Positions 58,801 to 64,000 of a stretch of DNA of 64,000 nucleotides are shown piece by piece. The stretch is from Pantoea rwandensis (GTDB lineage Bacteria > Pseudomonadota > Gammaproteobacteria > Enterobacterales > Enterobacteriaceae). Both the position numbers and the translations under genes were made by a program. The number at the start of each line of letters is the position of its first letter. The first letter of the stretch is position 1. Under the pieces are notes generated by a model that worked only from the letters and a program-made list of their open reading frames with translations, was not told where the DNA came from and searched no databases. The stretch lies in contig NZ_CP009454.1 in the NCBI RefSeq assembly GCF_000759475.1, positions 2,914,001 to 2,978,000 of the forward strand, in the 5' to 3' direction.

Positions 58801-60240
58801 TTAGCTGGAGCAACTCACCTCCAGCGTTTTGCCCCACTCTGGCGGCCGTTGGCGTAACTCTGCGCTGACGGCCGCATCATCAAATGGCTGCTGTAAGGCC
58901 AGATGGAGCCGCTCCAGCGCCGCCTTCTCACCCTGCTCGACTTCTTCAATCACCTGCTGTGCCAGATAATTGCGCAACACCAGCGCCGGGTTGGCCGCTT
59001 TCATGACCTGCTGGCGTTGTTCATCTGATGCTTCATCCTGCAGCAGACGCTGACGATAGCCATCGTACCAGTGGTCAAACGCCCCGCGGTCGATAAATTC
59101 ATCACGCAGCGGCGAATGCTGTTGATGCTGCTGCGTCTCACTCAGTAAGCGGAAGGTCAGCGTGTAATCGCTTCGCTCTTGTGTCATCAGCGACAGCAGT
59201 TGCGTCAGAATCGCGTTGTCATTGGCATCGGCAGTCAGAAGACCCAGTTTAGCGCGCATCTTCTCACCCCAGACCCGCATCAGTTCCGTTTCATACTGGC
59301 TGAGCGCCTGTTTTAACTGATCCGTGCTCATCAACCCTGACAATGCATGCGCCAGACGGTTGAGGTTCCACAAACCAATCATCGGCTGATTCTCAAAGGA
59401 ATAACGCCCCTGATAATCGCTGTGATTGCAGATGAATCCGGGCTGGTAATCATCAAGGAAGCCATACGGACCATAATCCAGCGTCAGTCCGAGGATCGAC
59501 ATGTTGTCGGTGTTCATCACGCCATGCGCAAAGCCTACGCTCTGCCATTGGGCGATCAGGCTGGCAGTGCGTTTCACGATATCGGTAAACCACAGCACAT
59601 AGCGGTCAGCGTCATCGCTTAGCTGCGGCCAGTGATGATGAATGGCGTAATCCGCCAGTTGCCGGACCTTATCCTGCTCGCCGCCATAGTAAAAATGTTC
59701 AAAGTGACCAAAACGCAGATGACTCTCAGCGATGCGCATCAGCATTGCCCCGCGCTCCTGCGTTTCACGCAGCACCGGCTCATCGCCAATCGCCAGCGCC
59801 AGCGCGCGAGTGGTGGGAATCCCCAAATGATGCAGCGCTTCCGAAGCCAGGAACTCACGCACACTGGAACGAATCACCGCCCGGCCATCCCCCATACGCG
59901 AATAGGGCGTTAATCCCGCCCCTTTCAAATGCCATTCGAGTCTACGTCCGTTCGTCAGTTGCTGTTCGCCCAGCAGGATGCCACGCCCATCGCCCAGTTG
60001 GCCGGCCCACACGCCAAATTGATGTCCGCTGTAAACCTGTGCCAGCGGTGCCATACCTGGCAGTAGCTCACGACCACTCCAGACGCCGTGCCCCTGCCCA
60101 ATGAAGAGCCCGGCATCCAGTTCCATTTCTGCCGCCAGCGGCGCGTTATGATAGAACAGACGCCCGCCTTCCAACGGCGTTGGCATCAGCGCCGTATAGC
60201 ATCCCGACAGCTCTTGCTGCCAGCTGTTAATAAATTGCAT
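58801..60240 (-). CDS. selO: Protein adenylyltransferase SelO (YdiU)
   Basis: A 479-residue pseudokinase-fold AMPylase (E. coli 478). Conserved: [91 protein letters not shown] (metal-binding Asn/Asp) and the C-terminal SCSS. It transfers AMP to Ser/Thr/Tyr of redox-related proteins. ATG 60240 has GGAG five bases upstream; GTG 60246 is also in frame. Convergent with aroH, 5 bp between the stop codons; the ydiE gene found there in E. coli is absent. Confidence 0.95.
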   Translation of the reverse strand: MQFINSWQQELSGCYTALMPTPLEGGRLFYHNAPLAAEMELDAGLFIGQGHGVWSGRELLPGMAPLAQVYSGHQFGVWAGQLGDGRGILLGEQQLTNGRRLEWHLKGAGLTPYSRMGDGRAVIRSSVREFLASEALHHLGIPTTRALALAIGDEPVLRETQERGAMLMRIAESHLRFGHFEHFYYGGEQDKVRQLADYAIHHHWPQLSDDADRYVLWFTDIVKRTASLIAQWQSVGFAHGVMNTDNMSILGLTLDYGPYGFLDDYQPGFICNHSDYQGRYSFENQPMIGLWNLNRLAHALSGLMSTDQLKQALSQYETELMRVWGEKMRAKLGLLTADANDNAILTQLLSLMTQERSDYTLTFRLLSETQQHQQHSPLRDEFIDRGAFDHWYDGYRQRLLQDEASDEQRQQVMKAANPALVLRNYLAQQVIEEVEQGEKAALERLHLALQQPFDDAAVSAELRQRPPEWGKTLEVSCSS

Positions 60241-60337
60241 CACCACTCCAGAAGGTGCACACGAAAAGCACCGACAGTGAGTTTAAAGAATAGGGTTCAG
60301 TGTAACGCTGGGCGTCAGCGGATGACAGTTGAAAGGA

Positions 60338-61081
60338 CTACTGCTGTGAAGGGGTATGCGAAGTCACATCAGGATAAATAAGATCACCTAACCGTTCCGC
60401 TTTGACAACCGGGAACAAATTGCCTTGCAGTTGAGCTCCGCTCAGCGTGCTGACTTTCTCCAGCATGGCGTTATCGTCAACACCACATATTATGAGCTGA
60501 TCGGCATAATCTGAGAAATTATCGATGACCGTTTGGATAAAGGGTGTAAAAGATGCACGTTTAGCCAGGCCTTGTATAAAGGTTTTATCCAGCTTCAGTA
60601 CACTAAAGAGATTATCGTAGACTGCGGTCGCAGGTGCTTTACCCGCACCAAATTGGGAAAGCGATAAACGGAATTCCTGCTGTAATGTGGCCAGAAGTGG
60701 CTGCGCTTTTCCGCGCGCTAATTGCGGAAACGTTTCGCTAATATCGAGAATAATAAAAGGAAGTTGTTTAAATTTCCTTAACAGAAATTCACTTCCAAGC
60801 AGCGTTAACGCCATCGAATCATCAATACGAACCAGAGCGGTAATTTGATGTAGCTCAAAAAAGTCACGGTACTTTTCCAGTAAAGAAAGCTGGCTCTGCA
60901 TTAACCGTAATTGCTGCGCATCGTCTAATTGCGGCAACAGCAAATCCTGCGGCAGCGTAATTGGTGCGCTGTCGTGGACGAATTGCGTCACCAGCTCGAC
61001 CGCAGTCAGCTGGCCCGCCAGTGTATAAACTGGATAGAACCAGGTTTCCGACTGATAGTCGGCAGATAAATGGACTTTCAT
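60338..61081 (-). CDS. ydiV: Degenerate EAL-domain regulator YdiV (anti-FlhDC)
   Basis: A 247-residue EAL-like protein aligned over its length to E. coli YdiV/RflP (MKxxL..Y.S, FYPVYTLAGQLTAVELVTQF, KLDKTFIQGLAKRASFTPFIQTVI). The EAL signature is changed (ELV in place of EAL) and the usual metal-binding acidic residues are not preserved, so it should not degrade c-di-GMP. In E. coli and Salmonella it binds FlhD and blocks flagellar gene expression. ATG 61081 matches the family start; ATG 61114 is also possible. Neither has a good Shine-Dalgarno, pointing to low translation. Confidence 0.85.
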   Translation of the reverse strand: MKVHLSADYQSETWFYPVYTLAGQLTAVELVTQFVHDSAPITLPQDLLLPQLDDAQQLRLMQSQLSLLEKYRDFFELHQITALVRIDDSMALTLLGSEFLLRKFKQLPFIILDISETFPQLARGKAQPLLATLQQEFRLSLSQFGAGKAPATAVYDNLFSVLKLDKTFIQGLAKRASFTPFIQTVIDNFSDYADQLIICGVDDNAMLEKVSTLSGAQLQGNLFPVVKAERLGDLIYPDVTSHTPSQQ

Positions 61082-61392
61082 TTTAGCAGCCAGAAGCAGT
61101 GGCAATTGGCGCATCGTATATCAATGAAAACGGTCAGGCAATAGGACCAAACGTTAGAAGAGACGCAATTTTGTGCCTGATTAAACCGTTTTAAGCCATA
61201 AATAAAACTTAAGCCAAATAACCGGGGTGGTTGTCCATACTCATTAAATAAATTCAGTCTTATTTTTAGTATTAATGCGGTCGCAGGTAAAGTGCCATTT
61301 TAAATGAGAGTTAAATTCGAGGGGAATTCAATAATATATCGGCTGAAAAACCATAAAGAGAATAGGTCATTCAGCACTGGTATGGTAATCAC

Positions 61393-61854
61393 TCAGATAC
61401 GACGTGCCTGCCAAAATACCTTGCGCCAATAGACGTTATCCAGTGAAGAGCGAATCACGCCCTGGCTGGTAGAAGCGTGGATAAAGGTGTTATCGGTATC
61501 GTAAATACCCACATGCAGGCCATTCTCTCCACTGCCCGTTTTAAAGAAGACCAGATCACCGGGCAGCAAATCGCGTTTATCAATGCGTGTGCCAATATCC
61601 GTCTGGTCGACGGTAGAACGCGGCAGTTGCATATCGAATTTATCGCGGAAGGTCAGATAAACAAAACCAGAGCAGTCTACACCGCCTCGACTTAATCCGC
61701 CGTAGCGATAAGGCGTGCCACGCCAGCGACCTAACTGATCGTTGAGTTGGGCAATCACGGTGATGGAATCAGAAAGACGGCCATTCGGCGGCGGCGCGTG
61801 ATGGCTACTACACCCAGCCAGCAGCAGCATCAGAAGAAATACCGTTATTCGCAT
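61393..61854 (-). CDS. nlpC: NlpC/P60 lipoprotein NlpC
   Basis: A 153-residue lipoprotein with lipobox LLAGC (Cys15) and an NlpC/P60 peptidase domain: GTPYRYGGLSRGGVDCSGFVYLTF (catalytic Cys), GLHVGIYDTDNTFIHASTSQGV (His). E. coli NlpC is 154 residues. ATG 61854 begins the signal peptide. Last gene in the btuCED-nlpC direction. The gap 61082-61392 before ydiV holds no gene. Confidence 0.94.
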   Translation of the reverse strand: MRITVFLLMLLLAGCSSHHAPPPNGRLSDSITVIAQLNDQLGRWRGTPYRYGGLSRGGVDCSGFVYLTFRDKFDMQLPRSTVDQTDIGTRIDKRDLLPGDLVFFKTGSGENGLHVGIYDTDNTFIHASTSQGVIRSSLDNVYWRKVFWQARRI

Positions 61855-61922
61855 CAGAATGTCCCTAAATCCGTCGCCCGGATGACACTTTAGCGGCAAA
61901 TCTGCTTAACAGGCAATGTTAT

Positions 61923-62669
61923 TCAGGGAATAAACAGCAGAGGGCCTTGCGGCGTATCCAATTGTTCAAACTCGGTTTGGTACAAAGGGGAGAGATTGGC
62001 GGCGGTGAGGACTTCCCGCGCACGTCCCTGCATGACCACTTCCCCCTGATGCATCAACCCTACGCGGTCAGCATGGCGCAGACTGTGGTTAAGATCGTGG
62101 CCGCTGGCAATCACCGCGATACCGGCGCGGCACAGCTGGAGCAGCAATTTGTCCACGGCTCGCTGCTGTGCGACATCCAGCGCCGTCAGTGGCTCATCCA
62201 GAATTAAAAGCTTGCCGTGAGGATTGATCGCTGGATGGATTTGCATCACCACCGCCGCCAGCCGCACGCGCTGCCATTCGCCTCCGGAGAGCTGCGTCAG
62301 CTTACGGGTTAATTTGTCCTGTACGCTGAGTTGCGTCAGCACATCATTGAGTGTGACATCTGCCTGCGGCGACGCCGAAGAGAAATGCAATCGTAGATAG
62401 TGCCAGACGGGCATGGTCCCTAACGCGGCCTGTTGTTGCGGTAACCAGGCACGCCACTGAGCCAGCGCGGACCCGCTTAAGCGGCTCAACGACATTCCTG
62501 CAAGCTGAATCACGCCTTGAGCCGGTAATAATCCCGACAGCGCACTGAGCAAAGTACTTTTTCCCGCGCCATTCGGGCCCACCAGATGTATCCATTCACC
62601 CGCATTGACGCTGAGATCAACCGGAGCCAGACGTCCCGCGACGCTGACTCCCTGACACTGCAACAGCAT
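61923..62669 (-). CDS. btuD: Vitamin B12 ABC transporter ATPase BtuD
   Basis: A 248-residue ABC ATPase: Walker A GPNGAGKSTL, signature LSGGEWQRVRLA, Walker B LLILDEPLTALD, and SGHDLNHSLRHADRV as H-loop. E. coli BtuD is 249 residues. It energises B12 import through BtuC. Adjacent to btuE with no gap. Confidence 0.96.
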   Translation of the reverse strand: MLLQCQGVSVAGRLAPVDLSVNAGEWIHLVGPNGAGKSTLLSALSGLLPAQGVIQLAGMSLSRLSGSALAQWRAWLPQQQAALGTMPVWHYLRLHFSSASPQADVTLNDVLTQLSVQDKLTRKLTQLSGGEWQRVRLAAVVMQIHPAINPHGKLLILDEPLTALDVAQQRAVDKLLLQLCRAGIAVIASGHDLNHSLRHADRVGLMHQGEVVMQGRAREVLTAANLSPLYQTEFEQLDTPQGPLLFIP

Positions 62670-63215
62670 TTACTCTGCCAGCGCCTGCTCAACGCGTTTC
62701 AGGATGATCGGATCATCAGGCGTCATATCCGGAGAAAAACGCGCAATCACCTTGCCCTGTTTGTTGATGAGGAATTTTTCGAAGTTCCACAAAATGTCGC
62801 CCTCAGCTTTAGGTGCACGACCTTTACTCACCATACGCTCGAGGAAACCGCTGCCTTCAGGACGTTCGGCTTCCGGCTGCGCTGCCGTTAACTGCGCATA
62901 CAGCGGATGACGATCTGCACCGTTCACATCGGTTTTATCGAACATCGGGAAAGTCACACCATAAGTGGTGCTACAGAAGGTTTTGATCTCTTCGTTGCTG
63001 CCCGGCTCCTGCTCCAGAAACTGGTTGCACGGGAAACCCAGCACGCTAAAGTTTTTGTCCTGCCAGGCTTTCTGCAGTGATTCAAGTTGCTCATACTGCG
63101 CCGTCAGCCCACATTTTGACGCCACGTTGACCACCAGCAGTACGTTGTCCTGATACTGTGCCAGTGTCGTTTTTTCGCCGTCCAGGGTAACCAGTTCTGT
63201 CTGATAAATGCTCAT
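62670..63215 (-). CDS. btuE: Thiol peroxidase BtuE (glutathione peroxidase family)
   Basis: A 181-residue GPx-family peroxidase with Cys35 in VNVASKCGLTAQYEQL, resolving cysteine candidate in FPCNQF, and the Trp of ILWNFEKFLI. E. coli BtuE reduces peroxides mainly with thioredoxin; it is not needed for B12 import despite its place in the btu operon. Confidence 0.95.
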   Translation of the reverse strand: MSIYQTELVTLDGEKTTLAQYQDNVLLVVNVASKCGLTAQYEQLESLQKAWQDKNFSVLGFPCNQFLEQEPGSNEEIKTFCSTTYGVTFPMFDKTDVNGADRHPLYAQLTAAQPEAERPEGSGFLERMVSKGRAPKAEGDILWNFEKFLINKQGKVIARFSPDMTPDDPIILKRVEQALAE

Positions 63216-63254
63216 TGTCGATTCCTGTTGTTGAGACCAAGATGCCAGCCATTG

Positions 63255-64000
63255 CTAGCGCGAAGATTTCACTAATAGCACGATAAACAGCGGTGCGCCG
63301 AGGGTGGCGGTGACCACGCCAATCGGCAGCTCTGCCGACGTCAGCACCAGTCGGGCGATAATATCTGCCCCGAGGAGCACCGCAGCCCCTGCCAGCGCCG
63401 AGGCGGGCAGCAGGTAACGATGATCGCTAAAACCGCTTAAGCGTAACAGATGAGGGATGACCAATCCGACAAACCCGATGGCACCGGCCATCGCCACGCT
63501 GGTGCCAACCAGCCAGCCCATCGCCAGCACTAACAGGTTGCGCCATAACAACAACGGCAGGCCTAGCTGACGCGCTGAGGTTTCCCCCAGTGAGAGTAAA
63601 TTCAGCGTCCGCGCGGTGGCGGTAAGCAGCAGAGTAACCGGCAACAGCGCCAGCATCATCCAGCCATAGCGCCAGTCAATACCGCCAAAGCCGCCCATCA
63701 TCCAGTACATTAACTGCCGCAGATCGAGGCTGGTGCTAAAGTACACGGCCCATGTCATCACTGCGCTACAGATAATGCCGAGCGCGACCCCCGTGAGCAA
63801 TAAGCGGCTGGCTGAAAGCTGACGATGGGCAAAGTGCAGCAGGATCAGCGTGATCAATAATGCGCCCGCCATCGCCGCCAGCGCCAGGCTCCATAACGAG
63901 CCATTGCCCAGCATGACACCCAACACTAACCCAATGCCCGCGCCATTTGATACGCCAAGCAGGCCGGGTTCTGCCAACGGATTGTTGAACAGCGCCTGCA
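63255..64000 (-). CDS. btuC: Vitamin B12 ABC transporter permease BtuC, partial
   Basis: The C-terminal ~247 residues of a FecCD-type permease; the reading frame stays open to the window edge ([21 protein letters not shown]), so the 5' end is outside. [18 protein letters not shown] and [16 protein letters not shown] are family landmarks. It forms the membrane channel BtuC2 with BtuD2. Confidence 0.95.
   Translation of the reverse strand, partial: QALFNNPLAEPGLLGVSNGAGIGLVLGVMLGNGSLWSLALAAMAGALLITLILLHFAHRQLSASRLLLTGVALGIICSAVMTWAVYFSTSLDLRQLMYWMMGGFGGIDWRYGWMMLALLPVTLLLTATARTLNLLSLGETSARQLGLPLLLWRNLLVLAMGWLVGTSVAMAGAIGFVGLVIPHLLRLSGFSDHRYLLPASALAGAAVLLGADIIARLVLTSAELPIGVVTATLGAPLFIVLLVKSSR

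Overview
The window is chromosomal DNA from a member of the Enterobacterales, most likely an Erwiniaceae genome (Pantoea/Erwinia group). From about 10 kb to the right edge the gene order follows the E. coli K-12 dtpA-to-btuC segment: dtpA, gstA, pdxY, tyrS, pdxH, mliC, anmK, slyB/slyA, ydhIJK, sodC, ydhF, ydhL, nemRA, gloA, rnt, grxD, mepH, ynhF, purR, ydhB/ydhC, cfa, ribE/mdtK, tRNA-Val genes, pykF, lpp, ldtE, sufEDCBA-S, ydiJ, ydiK, rprA, ppsA/ppsR, aroH, selO, ydiV, nlpC, btuDEC. Protein sequences resemble the E. coli family members throughout but are clearly not identical, and several genes found in E. coli at this locus are absent (lhr, sodB-ydhP, ydiH-menI, ydiE, rsx-nth). The species call is an inference; no rRNA or marker gene decides it.

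Left end (1-7.7 kb) is an accessory type VI secretion island on the minus strand. A full vgrG spike gene is followed without a gap by a lipase-type effector (Tle family) and by a Tli4-like membrane-anchored immunity protein. The last ~1.0 kb of vgrG plus the first 144 bp of the effector gene is then repeated, nearly identical, at the left edge, so a second vgrG-tail/effector cassette runs off the window. Upstream of vgrG lies a multiply frameshifted, previously unlabelled remnant of an hcp gene. The rest of the 6.6-7.7 kb stretch is decayed, AT-rich sequence.

7.7-10 kb carries two accessory enzymes: a quinone-oxidoreductase-like MDR protein and a CTP-synthase-like glutamine amidotransferase that keeps the cysteine but lacks the usual histidine. 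10-24 kb holds peptide uptake, glutathione transferase, B6 metabolism (pdxY, pdxH), tyrosyl-tRNA synthetase, the lysozyme inhibitor MliC, an anmK interrupted by one in-frame TAA, the SlyB/SlyA pair, the ydhIJK efflux system and periplasmic SodC.

24-39 kb holds an EptA-like lipid A phosphoethanolamine transferase inserted between ydhL and nemR, the nemRA-gloA electrophile/methylglyoxal detoxification group with two NemR-type operators, RNase T, Grx4, murein endopeptidase MepH, the 29-residue cytochrome bd subunit YnhF/CydH, purR with its own PUR box, cfa, ribE and mdtK. 39-48 kb holds three tRNA-Val(GAC) genes, pykF with a Cra site, lpp, ldtE and the complete suf Fe-S assembly operon. 48-64 kb holds a small Fur-box gene of unknown function, ydiJ, ydiK, the RprA small RNA with an RcsB box, the divergent ppsA/ppsR pair with a Cra site, aroH, selO, the flagellar regulator ydiV and the start of the vitamin B12 import operon, cut by the right edge inside btuC.
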